From contig JPHH03000002.1 of the NCBI GenBank assembly GCA_000750105.3, positions 62,001 to 126,000 on the forward strand: a DNA stretch of 64,000 nucleotides. Reading direction: 5' to 3'. Positions 1 to 10,731 of the stretch are shown piece after piece; within the stretch, counting starts at the first letter, position 1, and every line of letters starts with the position of its first letter. The notes under the pieces are model-generated. The model was not told where the DNA came from and searched no databases. It saw nothing but the letters and a program-made list of their open reading frames with translations. Origin of the DNA: Tolypocladium sp. Sup5 PDA-1 (Eukaryota; Ascomycota; Sordariomycetes; Hypocreales; Ophiocordycipitaceae). Both the position numbers and the translations under genes were made by a program.

Positions 1-1490
1 GTTAGTGTGTACGACTTGTTCATGGTGTGTGGACAGGGACTGTGTGGTTGTGCCGGCGATACCCCATTTGTAGTGCTTGCAGACGGCGATGTGGCCAGCC
101 TACCCCATAAGAGAGTTTCACAGCTTCACGGCATGAGGACCGTTGCGCCTGTTGAGGTCGTCGTCGTCGCTCAGCGCAGACCCCCTTGGTCGCCCAATTG
201 CTCTCCATCCATCGGCCTCTGACTGACTAGCCCTGGCGGTGAGCGCCGTGGATCGATAATGACGCGAACCAGTCCGAAACTGGGCCGAACTTTGCAAAGG
301 GCAGGTCCGTTATTATTGTTCCACACCTGTCCGTGATAAGCGTCGAGACCAGGGCGGCGCTAATATCTGCAGAGAAGTCGGTTTGGGCGACAGAATACTG
401 TGCTCGAAGCCAGCCAATGCGCTTTGTCGGCCTGGGAGGGAAGCCGAGAGAGAGAGCACGCAGCCAAGGCTCGAGCCACTGGAGCCACTCGATTGGCCTG
501 CAGGTGGACCAGTGCGTTTCCCCCATTGTCGGCGGTGCAGTTGGTTTTATCCACATCGTGCAAGAGCGTGCGTGTGCTGTACCCGTGGTGGCATTTGTTG
601 GATGTCCGAGGTGCCAGCCATGTCTGGCGCATTTAAAATCGCCCGCGTCGCCCAAGCGCACAGTGCGAACACGAGCACGGTGCGCGTCGCTCCTGTTGCC
701 GACGAGTGTCACAAGATCCGTTGCTTGACGAATACAGGTGATAAATGATGGACCGCTGCGGTCCGGCGCGACTCGTCTGGCATACTGCGTACAGCCTGTG
801 CGCTTTGAGGATATACCCCGAGGAGGGTCCCGTTGCAAATAGCAGAGCCCAATGGCTGGACGATCAGGCAATGCAACGATATGGCCCACCTTGGATGGAT
901 GGGCGGGTGAGGGAGGTTCCTGTCCAACATCAGCAACTCGGAAATCGCGCGCAGAAAAGGTGGCATATCTTGGAGTGCACGAGTGGACAGTAGCTACATA
1001 GCAGTTACGTCGATCAAGAGACAGTGCTTAGAGATGTACTAGTAGGGTGTTCAGGCCAGGAATGAGGCATATATCTGGAAGCCCAGGCGTATTCATCGCG
1101 GTCATCGGGCTGGTTTCTGATCAGCAAGGATGTTGAGAGGTACTGAACACTTTGGCGTGCAACTGAGCAGCTGGCAGTGCTTCGACCCTCGGGGACCCCC
1201 GTGAAGCTCGACTCGAGCACAACATCATGGCTGTGAAATCCGAATCGACGCGGCGGCAGCGGATCATGTGGCCAAGAGCCTGCCATCTCGCTTGTCCTAA
1301 TATGTGTTTATGACTGCGAATAGGCCGGAGCCGGGACGAGCATACAGCCCGAACTGGAGTTATGCGGATGATACCTACATGGCGACAGGGGGTTAGATGC
1401 AGACGCACACGGAGACATGGGCGCAGGCTGCCATAAACGCTCCATCTTTTCATTGAATTATTCACAGCCAGGTGCCAGAAGAGGATACTG

Positions 1491-1506
1491 TAGTCCGTAC
1501 GGACTA
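1491..1506. repeat. 16-bp perfect palindrome (TAGTCCGTA family)
   Basis: The sequence TAGTCCGTACGGACTA is its own reverse complement. It is a back-to-back pair of the short word that recurs between genes throughout this window. Confidence 0.8.
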
Positions 1507-4148
1507 CGACATGTCGAAATGGTTGGCGGGCCGCGTCGGCCGTGGTGATAAAGCGGCCCGGTACGAACTCAGGCCGCAACTTGGCAGCTCGCACTGTACA
1601 GTGAAGAGCAAGGGTCGAGCCAATGGCAGGCGCTAAGGCGGAAATCAGCGGACGGGTGGCTCTAGAACAACACCCCTGCCCTCCCAGTCCCAGCTCGACA
1701 ATCGATCGACTACTAAACCCGTCCACCAGGCCACTAGGTGTTCGACCAGCCTGCGGCGTATTAGGCTGTTGGCCGACGACCAACTCGCAGCCGCAAGTGC
1801 GTACGAGGTGTTGACTATGCCCTTGTTGCAGTCCTGTCGGGTACCTATGACAGAGACATTGTTGTGCGACCAAAACGAGCCCGGCAAAAGACGGCCCGCT
1901 GGCGGTGAGTTGTTTAAAATGGAAGGCACCTCGGCGAGATAGCCGCTTCAGGCGGGCCAGGTGCTGTGCTGCAAGGCAGCAGGTACTTCTACGAGAGGCA
2001 GCCAGGCTGGCTTTCGCAGGTCCCTACCTAGTCGCAAACCAGCTGTGGAAGTTCACGGAGGTTTCATTCATCCCGTCTACTGCTACTGCAGCGATACATG
2101 TACCTCATCATCATGAGTGCTTGATGCAACCCAACTGCCAGTACCTTGCGGTTTGGTACATAGTGATATTCTGGCTGGTCTCGCAGGGGTAAGTTGGCTA
2201 CCTACTTTGACGCACTTGACACACACTGAGCTTGGAGCAGTGATAGCACCGATTGGGCTTGGCAAGGGTCTGTCGACGAAGTTGGCAGGGTTGGGACGGC
2301 ACGCACTGTGCCAGCCGCTGCCCAAGGAACGGACAGTGGAGAGTGTTTGCTTCCAAGCATCCAAGTGGCCTTGGGCAGGTGTCGAGGGCGGGCCGACGGC
2401 TGGTTGGTGGAAGCCCGAGAGACCTTGGGATGGACCCCCTGGGATGCCTCTGGGGCTTGCTGGGGGGGATCTTGGAAGGCAGTTCGCGCTGCACTGCGGT
2501 GCATGCCCGCGTCCGATGCCGTTGTCATGCGGGTATGGCTAACCATTCTCATGGCATCTTTGGCCGTCAACGAGAGCTGTGTAGATCGTCCGCGGGGGCT
2601 TCATCCTTCTCTGCTCCTGGGATTCGACGAAGAATCAGAAATGTCTCCGCTCTTTCCAGAGTGAAGGTATCCTCGGTGCTCGGGGCAGACGGTTCCGCGT
2701 GAGAGGCGCTGCAGCTAAGCTGGAGAGCTATAGCTACATGTACAGCGGTGTTCTGCATCTCTAGCACGCACTTGGCGTGCCCATAAACAACCATGATGGA
2801 GACGCCCGCGCGCTGGCAATGCACCTCAGCAATTGTGGGTGTGGGGTCCCTGCTTGAGCCCGGAAACGGCGTGCGCCGCATGAGGTAAACAGCGCCAGCG
2901 AGCAGCAGCATTGACAACATTGGTGGGCGCCTGTCTCTCGTCTCTGCTGACGAAGCGGGAGCTGTTTGCAATCCGCGGCCAAAGTGCATTAAAGGCAAAG
3001 ACAGTCAAGGACAAGCAGGACACGGCTCCCCGCCGTGCTTATTGATTCCCAAATGCCCCATCAGCGTGGAGTCTGGGGCTGCTTGTTGCAGGGGGAGCTG
3101 GCGCTTATCGAGTGAGCGACCCAACCTCACTACACCCTGTGGCGGACAAGCTGATAGCGGGATAGGTAGACGAGCCTGGCGCATCACAGGATTCACGGCA
3201 GCGACTTGCAATCTGCCGTCTTCAGTGTTGCAATTAATACTCGTACAAGCACGACGCCCAAGTACTCCGTGCGCCGAAACCCTTCACTGTTACTAACCCA
3301 TGCATGCAGGCAATCAATTCTCCGTATGGCAGACCAGAGCCTTGAGAGTTCCAGTGCATAATACCTAGCTGTGCGGTACGTTGCTGCACCGCGGTGCTAG
3401 AGTCCAGTGGCTGTTGGTGCTGGTCGTGCGAGCGGGAGTCGGATGATGTGAAGGAAGGTACTTGTGTCTTGTACAGTACATGCATGGGCCTGCTGCCGCC
3501 ACGAGAGGGACAAGGATTGGGCCCGCCCGACCAGGCCGCAGCGCCAGCCCACTCGCACGTCGCAAGTCGCGGCTGGGAAGCCGTTGACTGAGGCGAGAGA
3601 CAGCCCGCCCTGTGAACATCGACGTTGCTTCGTACGGCAAGCTCAAGTACCTGTACCCGCCCTGGGGGGCATGGCTGGTACCACGGCCAGCCCATGCACG
3701 CCACTGCGCGAGCGCCTGCGTCGGCGTCCAGGGTGCTGCACTGCGGGCACACTGTGCTGCCACACGGTGCGGTGCTCGCGCTGCCTCTTTGCTGTCTTCG
3801 TCCCGCGCCTCCAAACCTTCCCCTTCTCCCTCCTTGTCTCTGCCTCTCCCTACATTTTGCCTCCCACCAAGCTGCAATTGCGTCGACTGGCGGCCGACCG
3901 ACGTGTTCACGACGACAGATGGTATGGTGATGCTTCAATCTGTCGCTCCTTACGCCCCGGATTGACAGGCTCCTGTCGGCTGCTGAGCACGCCTTTTGCC
4001 TCCCAGTCCTGCCCAGCGGCCCCTCCTCAGGCCCAACAAGTTCGCTGCCACCGACCTCCCTCCCCGCCATCCTGCGTCGCACTCACTCGCCCAGCGCAGT
4101 GCAGCCCCACGACAGGTCAGCCACTCGATTGCAATCGCCCACCGCGCA

Positions 4149-4172
4149 ACGACGACGACGACGACGACGACG
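4149..4172. repeat. (ACG)8 microsatellite
   Basis: Eight uninterrupted ACG units lie in the 5' leader of the C2H2 regulator, about 37 bases before its predicted start codon. Confidence 0.85.
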
Positions 4173-4208
4173 GCAACGCCTCGCAACGACGAGCAGATAG
4201 ATCCTGCC

Positions 4209-7200
4209 ATGGTTATGAATGACGCTGGCCCCAGGCTTTCGCGCGCTTCCACAATGTCGAACCTCACGCCAACCAGCGCAGCCGTCGGCGGCAACCCGCC
4301 CAACCCGGACGACACTGGTGAGCCTGAAACCTGATTGACCCTCCGCTGCCTCGGTGTCGCTGGCACTGCCCCTCCAGTTCCCTCCCCTCCCCCAACCCGC
4401 GTCTTCCGTAGCTTCCGCCAATTCTACCGCCCCGATGCCTTCTTGTGCTAGCTCGCTGACCGATTTTCCTCTCTGCAGCGTCGACAATCACCGTCAACAC
4501 CAAAGCGCCGGCCAACTTTCCTCCTCCCAAGACTGACAAGCCCCGCCCCCATGTCTGCGCGACTTGCCAGCGCTCCTTCGCCCGGCTGGAGCACCTGAAG
4601 CGCCACGAGCGCTCGCACACCAAGGAGAAGCCGTTCGAGTGCCCCGAGTGCGCGAGATGCTTCGCCCGCCGCGACCTGCTGCTGCGGCACCAGCAGAAGC
4701 TGCACCAGACGTCGACCCCATCGTCCCGCCCTCGCAACCGCCGTGAGTCCGCCAGTGGCGTCGCCCCGGGCCAGAGCAGAGCCCGCAAGAACAGCGTGGC
4801 CGGCACTAATCCCGTGGGAGCCAATTCGGCGACGGCGTCCATGAGACCAAGGGCGAATACCATCAGCCACGTCGATGGTGCCGCCATGCAGATGATTGCA
4901 TCGGCAAATGCCTCGGTGGCGCGGGGCATGGCCGCCCACAGCCGTCACCCGAGCCTTGCCGGCTTGCCAGTCCACAACCTGGACCATGTCTTTGGTGGCA
5001 TGTCGGCGGCTCTGGGCCAGAGAGGGATGCCGCACGGCCTGCCCAAACTGGAGACGGGACAAATCAACAGCAATGACTTTGATAACGGTCTTCGGACTGC
5101 GCCTCCAATGGCCGTCTTCAGCCCCGAGTTCGACTTCGAGGGCCTCCTGTTCGGGCCCGGGTCGACCATCAACCCCAACGCTCTGCACTACAACGACTCT
5201 CCGCAGTCCATGGCCATGGACCAGACCTCGCCGTTCGGCCAAAACATGAACGACGTGGCGTCGAGCCAGCCCTTTGACGATGGTCTCGACTGGCTGACGG
5301 GCTTCGAGCACCAAATGTCGTTCCACACCAACGAGAACGCCGTCGACGGGTCCAGCCCGTCCGCGATCAGCACGACGAGCCAGAGTGGGATAAGCGATGT
5401 GATGTTGGATGGCTCAAACCACCCCGCGCCGGCCGGGACAAGTACCATGTGGCAACCCTCGGTCATGGGCCCTCCACAGATGCCGAACCCATTTGCGATG
5501 GATCTGAATGGTTCCGTCTTTCCTGATCTGCTCAATGGAGCTCCTCTATCACCTCAGCCAGCTTCTCAAAAGATCAATGACCCGTACTTCTCCACGCCTC
5601 CACCCTCGCTGAGCTCGTTGAGCCCGTCCGTCGTATCTGGGCTGAACACGCAGAACCTGAACCAGTCCCTTGGCTTCAACGCCGGCCCGGAAACTCCGTC
5701 ATCCCTCAGCGGCGGGAACCACGGCGCCTCTCCCGTGACAACCATCTCAGATTCCACGCGGACTGCCATCGTGAACACCCTCTCCCAGTGCCTGCCCTTC
5801 GGTGGCCGTAAATATTCCTTCACGTCTCAGAGCTCGCCTCTATCGCCCCAGTTCCAGGCAGGCGCGAACACAGCTTCCAACCAGGCCAACAATTTGCCCA
5901 GTACCCAGGACTTGCAGCGTTATGTGGGAGCCTATCTGACTTATTTCCATCCTCATCTTCCATTCTTGCACCTTCCCACGTTGTCTTTTGATCTGTCTTC
6001 CGCCCCGAATGGTCGTTCACATGGTGTAGGTGGTAGCGGATGCTTGATTCTTTCCATGGCCGCAATCGGCGCGCTCTACGAGATGGAACCCGAGCAATCC
6101 AGAGAACTCTTTGACATGGCGAAAAAGATGATCTTCTTCTACTTGGAAGAGCGAAGGAAAGCCGACGTTCGCAAAGCAGATGTTCGCCGCAGCACTCCCG
6201 GCGCCGATCAAAGCTCACAGACGAGCGAGAGCTCGACCCATACCCCGGTGTGGCTCGTTCAGGCAATGCTCCTCAACGTCGTCTATGGCCACAACTGCGC
6301 CGACAAGACTGCCAGCGACATCGCCTCCACGCACTGCGCAGCTCTGGTAAGTCTCGCTCAGGCGGCAGACCTGTTGAGGCCGACCCGAGTCGATCCCTCG
6401 GCAAAGCCGGATGTTCAAATGGCCGACGACACGAACTGGAGCCGCAAAAACGACCAGGAGGAGCACCACGAATGGCTGCGGTGGAAAAACATGGAAGAAC
6501 GAAAACGCACGCTGTATGCCGTCTTCATCATGTCCAGCCTCCTCGTGGCTGCCTACAACCACACTCCGGCGTTGACGAACTCGGAGATCTACCTAGACCT
6601 ACCGTGCGACGAAGAGTTCTATGCGGCAGAGTCCAGCGCCGCCTTTTTCGCCAAGGGCGGCCTTCAAGCGGCGAATCATAACCGAATGACCTTCTACGAC
6701 GCCTTGGGAGAACTGCTCCGCACGAACGAGAGGCAACAGAAGCAGCTCGCACTCAAAAACAGCCAGCAGGTCTTTGGATCTCCCGCCAATACTGTTGATC
6801 CGCCTTTGACCGATCTGAAGCCCAGCACCTTGGGCTGCCTGGTCTTGATCCACGCTCTGCACAACTACATCTGGGAAACACGCCAGAGGCACCACAACAA
6901 GGTATGGACAAATGAGGAGACGGAGAAGATGCACCGACATATCGAGCCAGCCTTGAAGGCTTGGCAGATGGCTTGGGCGAGCAACCCGCACCACAGCGTC
7001 GAGCGACCAAACCCCTTCGGCATGGGTCCCATCTCTGCCGACGCAATCCCACTGCTAGACCTCGCGTATGTCCGTCTGTTTGTTAATCTTTCGCGATCGA
7101 AGGAGAGGTTCTGGCAGCGAGATTGGGACGGAATGGTTGAGGAGGTGGCTCGTGGAAGTGAAATTATCCAACACGCCGAGCAGTCGCCAGCCACCAACTC

Positions 7201-7888
7201 GGAGTCCCCGGCGACGGCTCCCTCAGAAGGCTCAGCCCACGGGTCCGTCTTCGCCGTCGACTCGCCAATGACGCAAAACTCATCCATGGACATGTCTACC
7301 GGTAACCCAACAGCAGCTGGTGCTGCAGCCGGTGCGTCCAGCCGATCCACAACGCGCCGCGAGAAGCATCTGCGCAAAGCCGCGTTTTACGCCGCCGACT
7401 CTCTGGCCATGTCTGACAAGCTCGGCGTGACGTTTGCCGACTTCACAAGCCGGGAGCTGCCGCTTCAGTCTGCCCTGTGCGCCTTTGACTGCGCTCAGGT
7501 CCTTGCCGAATGGATAGCGACCCTCCAGGACCGGGTTGGGCGCTATTTGGGAATTCTCGGGCAGGACTCGGTGGATCTAGGTCAAGTACCCGCCATCATG
7601 CTACTCGAGGAGGAAGACGTGAAGCTTCTAGACAAGATTCGCGAGATCCTGGCGTCCGCAGAGATCAAGCTCCACATGGAATTGGCGTCTGGTGCTATGA
7701 GTGGGGTGGAGTCGGCGTTGCAATCCGATGGTCACAGCGGCTACGCGACCAAGATCCTCCGACTTACTGCTTCCATGATGGACAAGGCTGCGGTATGGCC
7801 TGTAACACACCTCATGGCCCGATGCCTCGAGACCCACGCCAATCATACACGAGCCAGAGCCGAAAAGTCTGTTGTGTCGTCGGAGTGA
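4209..7888 (+). CDS. C2H2 zinc-finger transcription factor, Adr1/AmdX type
   Basis: Nuclear DNA-binding regulator. Predicted exons are 4209-4317 and 4479-7888, giving 1172 residues; the 161-nt intron has GTGAGC and CTCTGCAG ends and joins in frame. Two adjacent C2H2 fingers occupy residues 63-83 (C63, C66, H79, H83) and 91-112 (C91, C94, H107, H112), joined by a THxKEKPF-type linker. The recognition helices around RLEHLKR and RRDLLLR closely resemble yeast Adr1 and Aspergillus AmdX, which control alcohol, fatty-acid or amide utilisation. A Ser/Pro/Asn-rich stretch follows. From about residue 510 there is a fungal-specific transcription factor middle region, beginning near LQRYVGAYLTYFHPHLPFLH. 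ATG 4209 is in a good context (CCATGG); in-frame ATGs at 4215 and 4254 are alternatives. The fold is secure, the target genes are not. Confidence 0.88.
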
Positions 7889-8915
7889 AGGCGCCTGAGT
7901 CTCGCCAAGCGCCCCTTTGGCCTGCCAAAAGCGCTTGATGAATACGTTCGAGATGTCAGAGTCATTCGTCATGGGAGCTGGTCTCAGGCGACTGCTACGA
8001 CCTCCGTGAAACCTTGCTTTGAAGGCTGACACGACATGCCCGGCGACGGACGATGTCACCACCCGCGGCCTTGCGAGAAGGCTGTGCTCCATGTTAGGGT
8101 CGCGGAACCACCGCTGTTTTCGGAGGAACACGTACTTTGACGGGGCTGAGGTGTTTCGATTTGGAATGAACGCTTCGATCGGCATTTGGCCGTTACTTGA
8201 AGCAACATGAGGATATACCCATGCCTGTTGCGGTGGACTTTCTAGGGTCGTTTTATGTTGGTTTTTATCTTGCTGAAGCTGGCGCAGGTTTCTCTTTGCC
8301 TGGTGGCCTACATGCAGGCTCGGACAATGAGGCTCGCGTTTCTGCTGTTCGATTCCACGACCTGACGACTACGCTTTCTGGGCGAAGCACGATTCACTGG
8401 CGGCTTCCCCTCTTCATGCTTTTTGCAGCACAGAAAGTCTTACAAAAGCGAGGCGTTTCTTGTGGAGTTCCTGGTTCTGGAATTCCAACGTCATTTTCCA
8501 GGTCCCCCAAGCACGCTGGCCTAGAAACGCACCCGCGCAACCATTCGTTTTGAGTCCCACGATAGGAGGACTACAACATCCTCCGAGGAGGGTGAGCAGG
8601 GATATCATCCCCAGATATCGCCATCCACGTCAAGTGTCGTGTAAGCGCAGATTCTTTGTGAACATTTAAGATTTCGGTGACAGAAGGGATGGGTGGTTCT
8701 ATGTGGGAGGAGTGATGTTGGCGTTTTGTAAAAGAGTAGTTAACGAAGAAATATACAGACGATGTTCATCTCACCCCTATGCTTCATTTTGATGTGCAGT
8801 TGTATCGTTTGTAACCACCTGGTTTACATGTAAAGACGAATGCAAGTTCTATTTTTTTTTAAGTATAACCATGGTTCGGATATACAACCGTCTATGCTCA
8901 TCCACAACACATCAC
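7889..8915. other. Intergenic, convergent 3' regions
   Basis: This stretch lies between the stop of the C2H2 gene on the plus strand and the stop of the GH3 gene on the minus strand. It should hold both 3' untranslated regions. AT content rises from about 8650 onward. No coding region is supported. Confidence 0.6.
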
Positions 8916-10025
8916 TCATGCCACAATCTTGCTCCTCATCTCTGCAATACGCTGCGTCGCCGCATCAAACTCTTTGGTATCCAGATCGCCGCTCTTCAGC
9001 CCCTGCACCAGCGCCTTGCGAATCACGTCTCCCTGCGTCACGTTGCGCCCACTCGCCAGCAGAATGTCCATGCCCGCCTTCGCGGCCAGCTTGGCCGTCG
9101 TGGCGGCATCGCCGAAGCCCGAGATGGCACCAGCCTCCATGGCATCGGTGATGGTGACGCCCTTGAAGCCGAGGCGGCCGCGCAGCTCGTCCTTGATCCA
9201 GTGGCTGCTCAGGCCGGCCGGATTCGTGGCGTCGAGGGCCGGGTAGATGGCCCACGCGGCCATGACCATGTCGATGCCCGCGGCGATGGCGGCCGCGTAG
9301 GGGGCCATGTCGACGGCGCGCAGCTCCGACAGCGGCTGCGTGAGCGTCACGGGTGTCTCGTCCGTGTTGGCGTCGTGCGAGGCGGCGCCCAGGCCGGGGA
9401 AGTGCTTGGCTGTAGCGCCTACGCCCGCGGCCTGCTGGGCCGTGATGAAGGGCACGGCGGCGGCGACGACCTGCGCGGACGTGTTGCCGAAGGAGCGCTG
9501 GTAGTAGTCGGTGAAGTCGCCGGGCTTGCGGAAGACGTCCAGCACGGGGGCCAGGTTGGCGTTGTTCTGGTATTCCTTGAGCGTCGCCGCGGCGCCCGCG
9601 CCGGCAGCTTTACCGGCGGCGGCCGGGTCCGGGGAGGCGCCGATCTGCTTGGCCGAGAGCTTCGGCTCGCCCGTCTTGATGCGGCGCACGATGCCGCCCT
9701 CCTGGTCCGTCGTGACGATGAAGTGCGCGTCGCGGCCCGTCTTCTTCCGCAGCAGCGCGGGCGCGGGGGACGCGGCGTAGGCGTCCTTGAGCATCCGCAT
9801 GGCGGCGGTTGTGTTGGCGTCGACGTTGACGCCGAAGAGGATGACGCCGCCGACGAGGCCCGCGCGGGTCAGGTTCAGGAGCTCCTCGGGGGGCTGGCTG
9901 CTGGTCGGGTACGAGTAGATGACATGCTGGCCGGCGAGGATGTCGAGGACGTTGCAGCGGGCGGCCTGGCTGGATGCCAAGAAGAGGGCGAGCTGGACGA
10001 CGGAGGTGAGGGTTAGCCGAAACAT
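8916..10025 (-). CDS. Secreted GH3 beta-N-acetylhexosaminidase, NagZ-like
   Basis: Single-exon gene for 369 residues. The family hydrolyses terminal beta-N-acetylglucosamine by a retaining mechanism; bacterial NagZ releases GlcNAc from GlcNAc-MurNAc wall fragments. I chose ATG 10025 because it opens directly on a hydrophobic signal peptide ending near AARC at residue 24; an in-frame start at 10064 would bury it. Visible motifs are TDQEGG at 106-111, KHFPG at 207-211 and TDAMEAGAI at 293-301, with D294 the expected nucleophile. The length fits a one-domain NagZ; there is no C-terminal GH3 domain. The usual Asp-Ser-His acid/base loop after KHFPG is not seen at the expected spacing; SHDANTD stands there instead. 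It lies 706 nt downstream of an AmiE-like gene on the same strand. Lack of introns and the bacterial architecture suggest an old transfer, which is inference. Fungal chitin-related GH3 enzymes are the main alternative. Confidence 0.87.
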   Translation of the reverse strand: MFRLTLTSVVQLALFLASSQAARCNVLDILAGQHVIYSYPTSSQPPEELLNLTRAGLVGGVILFGVNVDANTTAAMRMLKDAYAASPAPALLRKKTGRDAHFIVTTDQEGGIVRRIKTGEPKLSAKQIGASPDPAAAGKAAGAGAAATLKEYQNNANLAPVLDVFRKPGDFTDYYQRSFGNTSAQVVAAAVPFITAQQAAGVGATAKHFPGLGAASHDANTDETPVTLTQPLSELRAVDMAPYAAAIAAGIDMVMAAWAIYPALDATNPAGLSSHWIKDELRGRLGFKGVTITDAMEAGAISGFGDAATTAKLAAKAGMDILLASGRNVTQGDVIRKALVQGLKSGDLDTKEFDAATQRIAEMRSKIVA

Positions 10026-10731
10026 GATGGCCAATTCTCTTTGACGGAGAGCTATATGAACCAATGCTGAGTAGAGCGCATCATAAGAGGAGCTTGGGAG
10101 GTTGAGTCCCTCTTATCATGCATTCCCGGATCATGAACCCCTACGGCCCCGAGATCGGTGTCACAACGGCCGCAGCACGCATTGCCTCATTCCAGGGGCA
10201 TCGATGCATCGCAGCCGCACACCATGTAACATTGCATTGCCTTGGAGATCAAGGACTGGCTCCCGCGCTCGGCTCTTCTCTTCCTGTTCCCCTCTTTCCC
10301 GCAGGTCAGGGCATGGGAGGTCGTCGTCGTCGTCGTGAGGGGGGATACCACTATAGGCTGAATTTCAGGGGGGGCCTCGGTATTGGAAGAGAGAAAGCTG
10401 GGGCCGGAGACTACCGGCCGAGGCGGCGGTGGTACCGCGTTGGGGCGTAAGCGGGCCTAAACTTGGTCCAGGAAACCCAGCTCCTAGGCGGGTTTGCTTG
10501 AGCTGTTTACAGGGAACGTTGAAACTCAAATTGGCGTGACTTGCGTTGCATCATTGGCAGTTTCGAGAGTGATGGTATAGCCGATCATTGAAGAACTCGG
10601 GCATGTTTCTGTTATTAGAACCATGTGTGTCTACGGCTGTGGAAACATACAGGAACGTTGATCCATGGAAGAACTCTGCTGTTTCTATCCGCAACGTGCT
10701 AACTTAACTAACTGCTGATCGGATATCCCAC
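10026..10731. other. Spacer between the two bacterial-type enzyme genes
   Basis: These 706 bases separate the stop of the serine hydrolase from the start of the GH3 gene, both on the minus strand. The part nearest the GH3 gene should contain its promoter. A short CGT repeat lies near 10322-10336. I see no further gene, so the two genes probably have separate transcripts. Confidence 0.5.

Larger units (their letters stand above)
1..4208. other. Intergenic leader, no supportable gene
   Basis: Open frames on both strands are short, rich in Cys, Arg, His and Pro, and resemble no protein family I know. The last 500 or so bases before 4209 are pyrimidine-rich, as expected for promoter and 5' leader of the C2H2 regulator gene. 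A 16-bp perfect palindrome lies at 1491-1506 and an ACG microsatellite at 4149-4172. I see nothing else. Confidence 0.6.

Noticed and set aside
8871..10016. 381-codon open frame on the plus strand
   Set aside because: It is the antisense shadow of the GH3 gene; Arg/Gly/Val-rich with no domain, while the minus strand has catalytic motifs and a signal peptide.
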